64,000 nt of DNA from Variovorax sp. PMC12 (GCF_003019815.1 NZ_CP027773.1:1747001-1811000), one strand, 5' to 3'. Positions 1 through 9,116 are shown, numbered from the stretch's first letter. Notes: generated by a model not told the origin, from the letters alone. Translations and numbers: made by a program.

Positions 1-1321
1 GGCCGCCGCAGGCGCCGGCACCGCGCATCACGACCACCTGGCCCGGCACGATCTCGCCCTTCTTCAGCGCGCCGATGGCCGCGTCCGAAGTCCAGAAGCA
101 CACGGCCGGGCCGGTGAAGCGCCGCACCTTGCGCTCCATGATGCCGGTCTTGATGAGCCCGGACTCCGGCGCGAGGTTGCCGCGCAGGAGCACGATGGCC
201 GGCAGCGGCGCGACCGGCCGGCCGATGGGGCGGATCACTTCGGCGTCGGCGACTTCGATGTTGCGCAGGTTGTCTGCCACGGTGCCGCCGGTGACGGTCG
301 GCGCGGTGGTATCGAGCAGCGGCTCGAGCTGCTTCATCAGCGCGCGGCAACCGCCCGCCGCCTCGAAGGCCTCGATGGAATCGCTTCCGATGGGCCGCAC
401 GCCGGCCAGCACGGGCGTCGTGGGACCGAGGCTTTCGAAGAGGCCGTAGACGTCGACGCCGCACTCCCCTTCGGTGGCGACCGCCTGCAGGTGCTTGGCG
501 GTGTTGAGCGAGCCGCCGATGGACAGCACGGCGCGCACCGCGTTGGCAAAGGCACCGGGCGTGAGGATGTCGCGCGGCTTCAGGTCGTCCAGCACCATCT
601 GCACGATGCGCGTGCCCGCCGCGCGCACGTCGGCCATCATCTTCGGGCTGAGCGCGGCCACCGGCGCGCTGCCCGGCAAGGCCAGGCCGAGCGCCTCGCA
701 CACGATGTGCATCGAGTTGGCCGTGCCCAGGCCCGAGCACACACCGGGCCCGCGAATCGCCTCGCGGCTCATGCCCACCAGTTCCTCGACCGGAAGATTG
801 CCGGTGACGGCATGCATCGCGCCGATGAACACTTCCTCGATGTCCATGTGATGGCCCCGGTACTCGCCGCTGGGCTGGTAGCCGCAGGGCACCAGCAGCG
901 TCGGGATGTTCAGCCGCGCGGCCGCCATGAGCTGGCCCGGCACCGTCTTGTCGCAGGAGGTGAGGCAGACCATGCCGTCGAGCTGCGCGCCTTCGACGGC
1001 CACCTCGATGTCGTTGGTGACGAGGTCGCGCGCGGCCAGCATGTAGGCACCGCGTGCGCCGGCACCGGTGATGAAGTCGCTGGGCGCGGCGGTGCGGATC
1101 TCGAAGGGCACGCCGCCCGCGGCGCGGATGGCGGCCTTTACTTCCACCGCCACGCGATCGAGGTGGCTGAAGCAGGCCGCCAGCTCCGAGGAGCTGTTGA
1201 CGATGGCGATCTTGGGCTTCTCGCAGTCCTCTTCCGGAATGCCGAGCGCGCGCCAGTGCGCATTGCGCACCGACCACAGGTAGGAGCCGCGCGGGAAGTT
1301 GCTGCGCAGGGGACGGGTCAT
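1..1321 (-). CDS. IlvD/Edd-family dehydratase, C-terminus beyond window edge
   Basis: About 440 N-terminal codons are present; the gene runs off the left edge. My minus-strand translation shows the three family cysteines that bind the Fe-S cluster: C50 (ELAACFSHL), C123 (TSCDKTVPG) and C195 (GPGVCSG). The family dehydrates dihydroxy or sugar acids to 2-oxo acids. The start ATG overlaps the stop of the upstream aconitase-X small-subunit gene (ATGA), so the two are translationally coupled. The third motif reads GPGVCSG rather than the GACGG usual in biosynthetic IlvD. Together with the catabolic neighbours this suggests a sugar-acid or hydroxy-acid dehydratase, not the isoleucine/valine enzyme. 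The exact substrate cannot be read from sequence. Confidence 0.9.
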   Translation of the reverse strand, partial: MTRPLRSNFPRGSYLWSVRNAHWRALGIPEEDCEKPKIAIVNSSSELAACFSHLDRVAVEVKAAIRAAGGVPFEIRTAAPSDFITGAGARGAYMLAARDLVTNDIEVAVEGAQLDGMVCLTSCDKTVPGQLMAAARLNIPTLLVPCGYQPSGEYRGHHMDIEEVFIGAMHAVTGNLPVEELVGMSREAIRGPGVCSGLGTANSMHIVCEALGLALPGSAPVAALSPKMMADVRAAGTRIVQMVLDDLKPRDILTPGAFANAVRAVLSIGGSLNTAKHLQAVATEGECGVDVYGLFESLGPTTPVLAGVRPIGSDSIEAFEAAGGCRALMKQLEPLLDTTAPTVTGGTVADNLRNIEVADAEVIRPIGRPVAPLPAIVLLRGNLAPESGLIKTGIMERKVRRFTGPAVCFWTSDAAIGALKKGEIVPGQVVVMRGAGACGG

Positions 1322-1770
1322 GCGGCACCTCCGGTCTTCTTCTTCGTGATCTCGATCACGCCGCGGTCGGCGTCCACGCGCACCCGGTCGCCGGTTTCGA
1401 TGCATTCGAGCGGGTCGCGCTCGAAATCGGTCATCGAAGGCGCGTGCGTGACCACGGCGCCCAGCGCCATCTTGGTCGTCATCTCGTTGAACAGGAACGC
1501 TGCGGGGGCCGAGTTCATGAGCCGCGTCATGTGGAACATGGCCGACCAGCCCGACGAGCCCTTGGCCCCCGGAAACACCAGCACCTTGCCGGCAAAGCTC
1601 TGGCCGCGCAGCTCGTGCCGGGTCTCGACGACGGTGCCAGTGCGCGGATCGATACCGCCCCAGCCGGAAATGCGGTCGCGCGTGACCAGCGCCTCGCCTT
1701 CGGCCACGCCGCCCACCACCTTGCGGCCGCGGATGACGATGGTTTGTCCAGTGACGACTGCGGCGCTCAT
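1318..1770 (-). CDS. Aconitase-X (AcnX/DUF126) small subunit
   Basis: 150 residues, swivelling-domain subunit of an AcnX enzyme. The motif FPGAKGSSGWS (serines about residues 72-73) matches the KGSS region that carries the active-site serine in this family. Known two-subunit AcnX proteins include cis-3-hydroxy-L-proline dehydratase and archaeal mevalonate-5-phosphate dehydratase. The start overlaps the large-subunit stop and the stop overlaps the IlvD start, both as ATGA, so three enzymes are translated as a chain. A hydroxy-acid or hydroxyproline-type dehydratase is likely; the substrate is undetermined. Confidence 0.9.
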   Translation of the reverse strand: MSAAVVTGQTIVIRGRKVVGGVAEGEALVTRDRISGWGGIDPRTGTVVETRHELRGQSFAGKVLVFPGAKGSSGWSAMFHMTRLMNSAPAAFLFNEMTTKMALGAVVTHAPSMTDFERDPLECIETGDRVRVDADRGVIEITKKKTGGAA

Positions 1771-3062
1771 GCGTAGCCTCCGTTCCAGCGGCCGGTGCAG
1801 GCCGCGTCGATGCATTCGGCCGTGCTGCCGAACCAGGCCTGCACGCCGAGGATGGCGGGCAGGTAGTGGGCCTGCTTGGCCGAGTCGAGCGCCACGGTCT
1901 TCGTGCCCTTGGGCACGGCGCGGCTCATGGCGGAGCAGCTGTCGCTCATGATGATGCCGCCCGCGTCCTCGATGATCTTGGTGTAGCCGTTGCGGTCGGC
2001 CAGCGACTTGATGGCGCGCGGCGTGAAGATCCACAGCTCGCAATCGGGATGCACCTTGCGCCCCTCGATGAGCTGCGCGGCCTCCCAGATCTGCTCGATG
2101 GTGTAGTGCGGGCAGCCCAGCATCACGTACTGCACCTCGGCGTCCTTGCCCGTGGTGTTGATCTTCTCGTAGGTGGCGCGGCGCTCGGCCTCGCCGTAGC
2201 GCAGCACCTCGACGGGTGCCTTTGCGCCGAGCGCCTGTTCCAGCGTCAGCGCCTCGGGCGTGACGCCCGCGATGTGATACATCTCCACGCCGCCCGAAGA
2301 CGAGGCCGCCGCGCCGAAGTGTTTGAGCCGCGGCAGGTTCGGCACCCGCGAAATTCCGCGCCGGCTGTGCACCACCGGCACGCGTTCCTGCACATGCTCG
2401 CCGATGTAGTAGCCCAGCAGGCCCCAGTCCTGCACCGACTCGACCTCGATGTCGAGCTCGACCAAGTGCGTGGCCCGGCGGTTCTCGTCGAGGTGGTAGC
2501 CCCAGTACGGAATGCGGCCGGTGAGCATGGCGGCGCCGGTGCTCTCGCGGCCTTCGGTGTTGGTGCGCGCGCCCAGCACCGAATTGCAATACACCACGGC
2601 GGACGACTCCATCCATGCGCAGTGCTCGCCGCGCGTCGGGATGTTGCCGACCTGGTACGGCGTGCAGGTGTTCATGATCTGCGCACCCAGGCCGGCGGCG
2701 TGCCGCTCGCTCTTGTTGTAGAACTGGACGATCTCCTCGCTCACGCCCATGCGCTCGGGCTGGCCGGGGTCGAAGCCCAGTTGCAGGTGGCTGGTGAAGA
2801 CCTTGAATTTCGGAATCTCGACCGTCTCCTGGCTGTCGAGGCTGAACTCGGAGAACACCGCATCCATGCCGCCGCCCTTGGCGAGCGCGAAGTCGCGCTG
2901 GAAGGGGGTGGTCGACGTGATGGTGGCGCACACGTTGCGCGTCTCCACCAGCCGCTCGGCGCCCAGCGCTTCGCCGTAGCGCATCAGCAGGTCCATCGCC
3001 TTCTGCACGGCCGGGCCGTCGCGGCCGTCGTACATGGCTTTTTCTTCATCGCTCAGGTGCAT
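1767..3062 (-). CDS. Aconitase-X catalytic (DUF521) large subunit
   Basis: 431 residues, the usual length for the separate large subunit. Three conserved cysteines suit an Fe-S cluster: C133 (NTCTPYQ), C317 (LGCPHY) and C376 (SDSCSAM). The start at MHLSDEEK is chosen because the frame upstream enters the IclR gene and because this start lies 53 bp after that gene's stop. The partner small subunit follows with a 4-base overlap. With the IlvD-type dehydratase it forms a two-dehydration pathway module that the adjacent IclR protein probably controls. Confidence 0.92.
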   Translation of the reverse strand: MHLSDEEKAMYDGRDGPAVQKAMDLLMRYGEALGAERLVETRNVCATITSTTPFQRDFALAKGGGMDAVFSEFSLDSQETVEIPKFKVFTSHLQLGFDPGQPERMGVSEEIVQFYNKSERHAAGLGAQIMNTCTPYQVGNIPTRGEHCAWMESSAVVYCNSVLGARTNTEGRESTGAAMLTGRIPYWGYHLDENRRATHLVELDIEVESVQDWGLLGYYIGEHVQERVPVVHSRRGISRVPNLPRLKHFGAAASSSGGVEMYHIAGVTPEALTLEQALGAKAPVEVLRYGEAERRATYEKINTTGKDAEVQYVMLGCPHYTIEQIWEAAQLIEGRKVHPDCELWIFTPRAIKSLADRNGYTKIIEDAGGIIMSDSCSAMSRAVPKGTKTVALDSAKQAHYLPAILGVQAWFGSTAECIDAACTGRWNGGYA

Positions 3063-3115
3063 GGCCTGTGTCTCCGTTCTTCTGTCGTCATGGGGAATGG
3101 ACCCCGGCCGGGCTG

Positions 3116-3958
3116 CTAACCCGGCGAGGGCGTGGGTACGTGGCCGCCGATGTCGCGCGCAATGCTCAGCGCGATGTCGTGCAGGCGCGGCGCAAGTTCG
3201 TTGCGCAGCCGGTCTTCGGTGAAGACGAAGGCGGCGCCGCCGCCGTTGAGCGCCATCACCTCGCCATCGGGCCCGATGAGGGGCACCGACACGGAGTTGA
3301 TCTCGCGGTGGAATTCGCCGAGCGACAGGCAGTAGCCCAGCCGCTTCGACTCGCCGATGGCGCGGTTCATGCTGGGCGCGATGCTGTCCCACTCGGGGCC
3401 GCGCAGCAGTCGCATCGAATCGACCAGCTGGTTGCGCTGCGCCTCGGGCAATGCCGAGAGGTACGAGCGGCCCAGCGCCGAGTTGGCCAGCGGCGCGCGC
3501 GAGCCCACGTCGAGCCGCGCCGAAAGCATCGACGAGCGCGGGCGGCAGGCTTCGATCAGCACCATCTCCATGCCGTCTCGCACGGCCAGGTAGACCGAGG
3601 CGCCGACCTCCTCCGCCATTGCCTGCATGCTGGGCCGCGCGGCGGCGCGCACGTCGAGGCTGCCGAGGAACACCCGCGACAGCGACACCACCCCAGGCCC
3701 GAGCATGAAGCGGTCGGGGGCCTGCGCCGCCTTGAGCATGCCCAGCGAAAGCAGCGTGGCGACCAGCCGGTTGACGGTGGGACGCGGAATGCCGGTGATG
3801 CGTGCAATGTCGGCATGGCCCAGCACCGGGCGTTCTTCGCTGAAGCAGCGCAGCACGGAGATGCCGCGCTCCAGTGCGCTCACCGTGTCGGAACGCTCGC
3901 CGCGCGCATCGGCCGGCTCGGCCGCGGAAAAGGAGGTGTCGTTTTTTTCAGTGGACAT
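3116..3958 (-). CDS. IclR-family transcriptional regulator
   Basis: 280 residues from the MSTEKN start: an N-terminal winged helix (ALERGISVLRCF, then the helix-turn-helix around IPRPTVNRLVATL) followed by the IclR effector domain. I prefer this start over an in-frame ATG at 4033. The extra 25 codons have markedly lower third-position G+C than the gene, and AAAGGG lies 7 bases before position 3958. It sits between the FAD oxidoreductase and the AcnX genes on the same strand, so it probably regulates this block and the divergent TTT receptor genes. The effector is unknown. Confidence 0.88.
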   Translation of the reverse strand: MSTEKNDTSFSAAEPADARGERSDTVSALERGISVLRCFSEERPVLGHADIARITGIPRPTVNRLVATLLSLGMLKAAQAPDRFMLGPGVVSLSRVFLGSLDVRAAARPSMQAMAEEVGASVYLAVRDGMEMVLIEACRPRSSMLSARLDVGSRAPLANSALGRSYLSALPEAQRNQLVDSMRLLRGPEWDSIAPSMNRAIGESKRLGYCLSLGEFHREINSVSVPLIGPDGEVMALNGGGAAFVFTEDRLRNELAPRLHDIALSIARDIGGHVPTPSPG

Positions 3959-4043
3959 GGAGGGACCCTTTGCAAGACTCTTCTCAGGACTCTCCAATGT
4001 AGAGGCTTGCGAAGAGAGGGCTTTCGGGCTCATGGCCGCCGGC

Positions 4044-5498
4044 TCACACGCCGGCCTCGGCAGCCGCGGGCGACGCTGCCGCCGCCTGCGCCGCCCCGGC
4101 GCGCAGGTACACGCCCTGGTTCAGCAACTCGGCCTGCAGCGCGCCCACGTCGACGAAACGCGGCGCGATGCCGCCGCGCGATGCCAGCGCCGCCGCCGCG
4201 CCCGCGGCCTGCCCGGTGATCCAGCATTGCGGAATCTCGCGCATGAAGCCGTGCGAGTTGCGGTCGCAGGAAATGTGGCGTCCGCAGGCCAGCAGGCCGT
4301 CGAGCTTCTGCGGCACCAGCGCACCGTAGGGAATGGAGATGTTGGGGAATTTCGGCGACACCGCGGGCGACACGCCGATCTCGTCCGCCAGCGGCACGCC
4401 GTCGGGCCACTGGCTGCGCAGCACGGAGCCCACGCCGACGAGGCGCCGGGCGTGGCGCACACCGATCTGCGGTGCGCTGAGCATCAGGTAGGCGTTCTCG
4501 AAGCCCGGCGCATGGGCGCGGAAGTAGTCCAGGTGCGCGGCCATGGCGCGGTGCGAGCGCACTTCCACGGCGGTGAGGTCGTCCACGTCGAGCGCCGAGT
4601 AGCCCGACTGGCGCGGCCCCATGAACAGCGCCACGTCGTTGCGCCACGAGACGAAGGGCCGCTCGAACAGGCCGCACTGCTCGCGCCCGCCCGCCATGAA
4701 GGCGGTGAATGCCTCGGGCTGGCCGGCCTTGAACTCGATCCAGCGGTTCATGTCCACGCCGCCGAACAGCCAGGAGGTGTTCATGCAGTGGTGCACGTCG
4801 GCCTCCTCGATGTCGTTCACGTAGTCGGCGCCGGCGCGGGCGAACAGGTCGCCGTCGCCGGTGGCGTCGACCACCACGTCGGCCATGATGGCCATGCGGC
4901 CTTCCTTGCTCTCGAACACCACGCCCTTCACGGCGCCGTCCTGCACGATGGGAATGGCGGCCCACGAGTGATAGATGAGCTTGACCTTGCGCTCCAGCAC
5001 GATTTCCTGCGAGAGCAGCTTGAGCCGCTCGGGGTCGATGGTGGGCGACCAGGTGACCACGCCGTGGTAGGCCGCCGTGCGCTGCGACCAGTGCGCGGCC
5101 TTGGCGGCGTCCTGCGAGCCCCAGTCTTCGCGCACCGGGCCGGCGATGGCGTCGGCAGGCAGTCGGTCGAACAGCTCTTCGGCAAAGCCGCGGATCACCA
5201 GCTGGCCTTCCCAGTCGGTCATGCGGTCGATCCAGATGACGAGGCCGCCGGTCGACAGGCCGCCCAGGTGGTTGTAGCGCTCCAGCAGCGCGACGTCGGC
5301 GCCCGCGCGGGCGGCGGCGGCCGCAGCCGCCGTGCCCGACGGGCCGCCCCCCACCACCAGCACGCCGCAGCGGTGATAGACGGGAATGCGCTTGCCCGGC
5401 TCGGCCCAGCTGCCGTGGTCAGGCCGCTTGACGCGGCTGTCGCGGTCGAAGATGTCGGAGGTCAGGATGCGCTCGTCGGTACGTACGACAGTTTTCAT
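4044..5498 (-). CDS. FAD-dependent oxidoreductase
   Basis: 484 residues from MKTVVRTDE. A Rossmann dinucleotide motif GGGPSGTAAAAA lies near residues 50-60, followed by ERYNHLGG (acidic end of the second strand) and, later, a second FAD-contact stretch VVVDATGDGDLFARAG. This matches the FAD_oxidored (BaiN-like) class. A longer frame reaches 5651, but that extension is AT-rich and lies in the divergent promoter region, so it is rejected. First gene of the minus-strand catabolic block, about 85 bp upstream of iclR. It probably oxidises a pathway hydroxy acid or an unsaturated intermediate; the substrate is not evident. Confidence 0.85.
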   Translation of the reverse strand: MKTVVRTDERILTSDIFDRDSRVKRPDHGSWAEPGKRIPVYHRCGVLVVGGGPSGTAAAAAAARAGADVALLERYNHLGGLSTGGLVIWIDRMTDWEGQLVIRGFAEELFDRLPADAIAGPVREDWGSQDAAKAAHWSQRTAAYHGVVTWSPTIDPERLKLLSQEIVLERKVKLIYHSWAAIPIVQDGAVKGVVFESKEGRMAIMADVVVDATGDGDLFARAGADYVNDIEEADVHHCMNTSWLFGGVDMNRWIEFKAGQPEAFTAFMAGGREQCGLFERPFVSWRNDVALFMGPRQSGYSALDVDDLTAVEVRSHRAMAAHLDYFRAHAPGFENAYLMLSAPQIGVRHARRLVGVGSVLRSQWPDGVPLADEIGVSPAVSPKFPNISIPYGALVPQKLDGLLACGRHISCDRNSHGFMREIPQCWITGQAAGAAAALASRGGIAPRFVDVGALQAELLNQGVYLRAGAAQAAAASPAAAEAGV

Positions 5499-5570
5499 GA
5501 ATGCGATCTCGGCTTGGCTTGTTTCATCGTATTTTGATTTCATTTTCCATTTTGTCAAAGAAAAAAGCGC

Positions 5571-5596
5571 ATCTTCTGGGGTATTCCCTAGAAGAT
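5571..5596. promoter_or_regulatory. 26-bp inverted repeat in divergent promoter, candidate IclR operator
   Basis: In the AT-rich 155 bp between the FAD oxidoreductase and the first TTT gene, arms ATCTTCT and AGAAGAT (7 bp, perfect) enclose GGG/CCC pairs around a TATT centre; 10 of 13 positions pair. A dyad of this length between divergent genes beside an iclR gene suits an IclR-type binding site. Binding by this particular regulator is inference. Confidence 0.5.
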
Positions 5597-5653
5597 ATGG
5601 ATTTTTATGGATTTCAAGATCAATATAAAAGAAACATTCCGACGGAGACATCG

Positions 5654-6649
5654 ATGAAGAAACTTCGGGGCACGCGCCGTGCCTTCAGTTCGGCCCTTGG
5701 TGCCGCGGCCTTCCTGGGCCTGGCGCCCCTGGCCCTGGCGCAGGACTTTCCGGCGCGCGGCAAGCCGATACGCATCGTGGTGGGCTTCACCGCCGGGGGC
5801 GGCACCGACGCGCAGGCGCGCATCGTGGCGCAGAAGCTCGGCGAGGTGCTGGGCACCAGCGTGATCGTCGACAACAAGCCGGGCGCCAGCACCATGCTCG
5901 CGGCCAACGAGGTGGCGCGCGCCCTGCCCGACGGCTACACGCTGCTGTACGCGCCCTCGTCCACCATGGCCCAGAACCCGCACACCTTCAGCCAGGTGCC
6001 CTACGACCCGTTCAAGGACTTCACCGCCATCTCGATGGGCGGACGCGGGCCGCTGGTGCTGTCGCTGAGCACCACCGTGCCGGTGAACAACGTGAAGGAA
6101 CTGGTCGCCTACGTGAAGGCCCATCCGGGCAAGGTGAGCTATGCCTCTTTCGGGGCGGGCACCTCCTCGCACATCTACGGCGAGGCCTTCGTGAAGAAGA
6201 CCGGCATCGACGCGGTGCACATCCCGTACAAGGGCGGCTCCGACGCGGCCAAGGACCTGATCGGCGGGCGCGTGCAGTACATGTTCGACTCCGCCTCGTC
6301 GGCCGTCATCACCTCGGCCAGCGGCAAGGTGAAGATCCTCGCGGTGGCCGCCGGCGCGCGCATCGCGGCACTGCCCGACGTGCCCACCTTCGCCGAGCAG
6401 GGCTACGCCGGGCTCGACCTGCCGAGCTGGCTGGGCTTCTACGGGCCGGCGCGCATGCCCGCGCCGGTGATCGCCACGCTCAACGCCGCACTCACGAAGG
6501 TGCTGGCGATGCCGCAGGTGCAGGAGTTCTACCGAAGCGGCGGCTACGAGGCCGGCGCCTCCACGCCCGAGGAGTTCGCCGGCATCACGCGCTCGACCTA
6601 CGACCGCTGGGGCGCGATGGTGCAGCAGGTCGGGCTGGCCAAACAATGA
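5654..6649 (+). CDS. TTT/Bug-family periplasmic solute-binding protein
   Basis: 331 residues. The start is MKKLRGTRR, preceded by GGAGA at 7 bases; an in-frame ATG at 5501 is rejected as it lies in the promoter. Signal peptide ends near LALAQ|DFPARGKPI. Family landmarks are present: VVGFTAGGGTDAQAR, PDGYTLLYA, VPYD-FKDF, and IPYKGGSDAAKDLIGG. Bug receptors bind carboxylates in the periplasm for TctAB permeases, but no TctA or TctB gene lies in this window. It overlaps the next receptor gene by 4 bp; the two look like an old tandem duplication (both contain SYASFG-GTSSHIYGEAF). Confidence 0.93.
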   Translation: MKKLRGTRRAFSSALGAAAFLGLAPLALAQDFPARGKPIRIVVGFTAGGGTDAQARIVAQKLGEVLGTSVIVDNKPGASTMLAANEVARALPDGYTLLYAPSSTMAQNPHTFSQVPYDPFKDFTAISMGGRGPLVLSLSTTVPVNNVKELVAYVKAHPGKVSYASFGAGTSSHIYGEAFVKKTGIDAVHIPYKGGSDAAKDLIGGRVQYMFDSASSAVITSASGKVKILAVAAGARIAALPDVPTFAEQGYAGLDLPSWLGFYGPARMPAPVIATLNAALTKVLAMPQVQEFYRSGGYEAGASTPEEFAGITRSTYDRWGAMVQQVGLAKQ

Positions 6650-7662
6650 GCGGCATGCACGCCATGCTTCATCGCCGCCGCTTCACCGCCGCGCTCGCGG
6701 CCAGCGCCCTCGGCACGGCACTGGCACCGCTGGCCGCCCGCGCCGCCGCGCCGTTCCCGCAAAAGGGGCGCCCCATCCGCATCGTGCTGGGCCTGGCGGC
6801 CGGCGGCGCGTCGGACACGCAGGCGCGCTTCGTCGCGCTCCGGCTGGCCGAAGTGCTGCAGACGCCGGTGATCGTTGAAAACCGGCCGGGCGCGAGCTTC
6901 ATCCTGGCAACCGAAGAAGTGATCCGCGCCGCGCCCGACGGCTACACCTTCATGTACGCGCCGTCTTCCGTGGTGGCGCAGAACCCGCAGACGCTGGCGC
7001 AGGTGCGCTACGACCCGTTCAAGGACCTGACGCCCATCTCGCTCGGCGCGCGCGGCCCGCTGGTGCTGACCGTGCATGCGAGCGTGCCGGCGCGCACGGT
7101 GCAGGAACTGGTGGCGTACATCAAGGCCAACCCGGGGAAGATGAGCTACGCCTCCTTCGGCACCGGCACTTCGTCGCACATTTACGGCGAGGCCTTCGCG
7201 CGGCAGGCCGGGCTGGACGTGGTGCACGTGCCGTACAAGGGCGGCGCCGATGCCGCGAAAGACTTTCTCGCGGGCCGCGTGCAGTACTACTTCGACGCCG
7301 CGCCCAACGCCATCCAGAACACGGCCACCGGCAAGGTGCGGATGCTGGCGGTGGCCGCGCCCAGGCGCAGCCCGATGCTGCCCGACGTGCCCACCATGGG
7401 CGAACAGGGCGTGAGCGGCGTGGACATGCCCAGCTGGCTCGGCTTCTACGGGCCGGCGCGCATGCCGGCGCCGGTGGTCGAAAAGCTCAACGCCGCGCTC
7501 GCGCAGGTGCTGGCGATGCCGGCCACGCGCGAGTTCTTCCGCCAGGGCGCCTACGAGGCCGAGTCGTCGAGCCCGCAACAGCTGGCCGAGCTGACACGCG
7601 CCACCTACGACCAGTGGGGCGACATCATCCGCAAGCTGGGGCTGGTGAAGCAGCAGCAGTGA
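6646..7662 (+). CDS. TTT/Bug-family periplasmic solute-binding protein, tandem paralogue
   Basis: 338 residues, starting within the stop of the preceding receptor (ATGA). The N-terminus HRRRFTAALAAS followed by a hydrophobic stretch and ARAAA is a signal peptide, possibly Tat-like because of the paired arginines. Shares with its neighbour SYASFGTGTSSHIYGEAF, VPYKGGADAAKDFLAG and PSWLGFYGPARMPAP. The pair probably recognises the same or related substrates of the divergent AcnX/IlvD pathway. No membrane partner is encoded nearby. Confidence 0.93.
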   Translation: MSGMHAMLHRRRFTAALAASALGTALAPLAARAAAPFPQKGRPIRIVLGLAAGGASDTQARFVALRLAEVLQTPVIVENRPGASFILATEEVIRAAPDGYTFMYAPSSVVAQNPQTLAQVRYDPFKDLTPISLGARGPLVLTVHASVPARTVQELVAYIKANPGKMSYASFGTGTSSHIYGEAFARQAGLDVVHVPYKGGADAAKDFLAGRVQYYFDAAPNAIQNTATGKVRMLAVAAPRRSPMLPDVPTMGEQGVSGVDMPSWLGFYGPARMPAPVVEKLNAALAQVLAMPATREFFRQGAYEAESSSPQQLAELTRATYDQWGDIIRKLGLVKQQQ

Positions 7663-7677
7663 CGCGCTCGGGAAGCG

Positions 7678-8547
7678 TCAGGCCAGGAACTGCAGCAAGC
7701 GCGCATTGACCTCGTCGGCGCGCTCGTACTGCGCCCAGTGCCCGGCGCCGTCGATCACCGCGCCCTCGCGCCCCGGGCCTTCGGCCACCAGCCGCGCCAC
7801 CAGCGGGCGCGGATCGGCGGTGACGTCGAACTCGCCCCACAGCAGCAGCGTGGGCACGCCCAGTGTGTCGATGGCCTGCTGCAGGCCGCCCGACAGCGAC
7901 ACCTCCTTGCTGCGAAAACGCGTGCCGTGGCAGGAGATGTCGTGGATCTCGAAGGCCAGCGCGTCGATGGCGGCCTTGTCGTGCAGCATCAGCGCGGCCA
8001 GGTTGTGCAGCAGCGCGGCGCGCTCGCGTTCGCGGTCAGGCGCGGAGCGCCAGTTGATCATCTCGACCGTCATGCGCCGCAGCGTGCCGTGGCCGCCGCT
8101 GCCCACCAGCGCAAGCCGGCGAATGGCGCCGCGCCGCACGGCAAAGCGCGCCGCCGTCAGCCCGCCGAAGGAAAAACCGCCCAGGTCGATGGGCGTGCCC
8201 GCGCCGATCAACTGGTCGAGCGTGCCGCCGAGCGCATCGAGCAAGGGCGGCAGCGAGTCTTCGCCGGGTGCCACGCGCGGCGGCGCGTCGGATTCGTTGA
8301 AGCCCGGCATGTCGGGCAGCCACAGGGTGCGGCCGGCCGACAGCGCCTCGGCGTTGCGCAGCCAGTGCATCCAGCTGCCATGGCCGCCGTGCAGCAGCAC
8401 GAGCGGCGGCCGGCTGGTGTCGGTGCCGAAGCGGCGCCAGCGCACGCGCACGCCGCCGTGAACCGGGTCGTGATGGGTGGAAAGCGCATCGACGCGCGCG
8501 ATGGCTGCGCGCGCTTCCTGTTCTTCTTCGTTCATGCCGCCGCTCAT
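7678..8547 (-). CDS. Alpha/beta hydrolase
   Basis: 289 residues. Oxyanion-hole region LLHGGHGSW, nucleophile elbow GGFSFGG (Ser), an acid in the GEFDVTADPR region, and catalytic His in GAGHWAQYE. The fold and length suit a carbon-carbon or ester hydrolase of the MhpC/DmpD type, though the substrate is not evident. The start overlaps the stop of the upstream cytochrome b561 gene (ATGA), so the two form an operon. It converges with the TTT receptor gene, which ends 15 bp away. Confidence 0.88.
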   Translation of the reverse strand: MSGGMNEEEQEARAAIARVDALSTHHDPVHGGVRVRWRRFGTDTSRPPLVLLHGGHGSWMHWLRNAEALSAGRTLWLPDMPGFNESDAPPRVAPGEDSLPPLLDALGGTLDQLIGAGTPIDLGGFSFGGLTAARFAVRRGAIRRLALVGSGGHGTLRRMTVEMINWRSAPDRERERAALLHNLAALMLHDKAAIDALAFEIHDISCHGTRFRSKEVSLSGGLQQAIDTLGVPTLLLWGEFDVTADPRPLVARLVAEGPGREGAVIDGAGHWAQYERADEVNARLLQFLA

Positions 8548-9116
8548 CCGCGTGCTCCCGGCCACATGCGCTGCAGCTCGCGCTCGCCGTCCAGGAACTG
8601 GTGCTTCAGCGCGCCCAGCACGTGCAGCCCGAACATCGCGTACAGCACATAGCCGGCCCAGGCGTGCACGCCGCCCAGCACGGTGTGCCAGGTTTCCTTG
8701 AGGGTGGGCTCGATGGCCATGATCCAGCCGATGCGCGGCCACTCGAACAGGCCGAACAGGTACATCGGGTGGGTGCCGGCGTCCTTCCAGGCCGAGTCGT
8801 GCATCCAGCCCGACAGCGGCAGCAGCACCATCAGCAGGTACAGCACGCCGTGGGCCGCGTGCGCGGCGAAGCGCTCGAACGCGCCGTAGGAGCCCGGCAT
8901 GGCCGGCGGCTTGTGCGTGAAGCGCCAGAGGATTCGCAGGATGACCAGCCCCAGCACCGTGATGCCGATCGACTTGTGGGTGTCGACCGCCGGGCGCACC
9001 CAGTCGTCGGGGTAGCGGTCGACCAGCAGGATCAGCGCGATGTTGACGGCCATGAGCAAAGCGATGACCCAGTGCAAGGCGATCGCGGTTCGGGTGTAGC
9101 GGGTTTGTGGGAGCAT
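8544..9116 (-). CDS. Cytochrome b561-family membrane protein
   Basis: 190 residues, four predicted membrane helices. Haem-ligand histidines are visible in IALHWVIALLM, DTHKSIGIT, AAHAAHGVLYLL and GLHVLGALKHQF, the bacterial b561 pattern. It probably passes electrons between quinol and a periplasmic acceptor in the inner membrane. The start MLPQTRYTR is used because the upstream frame lies in the promoter region shared with the divergent glycosyltransferase gene. Coupled to the downstream hydrolase gene. Confidence 0.9.
   Translation of the reverse strand: MLPQTRYTRTAIALHWVIALLMAVNIALILLVDRYPDDWVRPAVDTHKSIGITVLGLVILRILWRFTHKPPAMPGSYGAFERFAAHAAHGVLYLLMVLLPLSGWMHDSAWKDAGTHPMYLFGLFEWPRIGWIMAIEPTLKETWHTVLGGVHAWAGYVLYAMFGLHVLGALKHQFLDGERELQRMWPGARG

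Noticed and set aside
3959..4033. N-terminal extension of the IclR protein
   Set aside because: Third-position G+C of these 25 codons is far below the gene average and a better ribosome site precedes position 3958, so it reads as promoter DNA.
5501..5653. 51-residue N-terminal extension of the first TTT receptor
   Set aside because: AT-rich divergent promoter sequence. The signal peptide begins at 5654 behind GGAGA.
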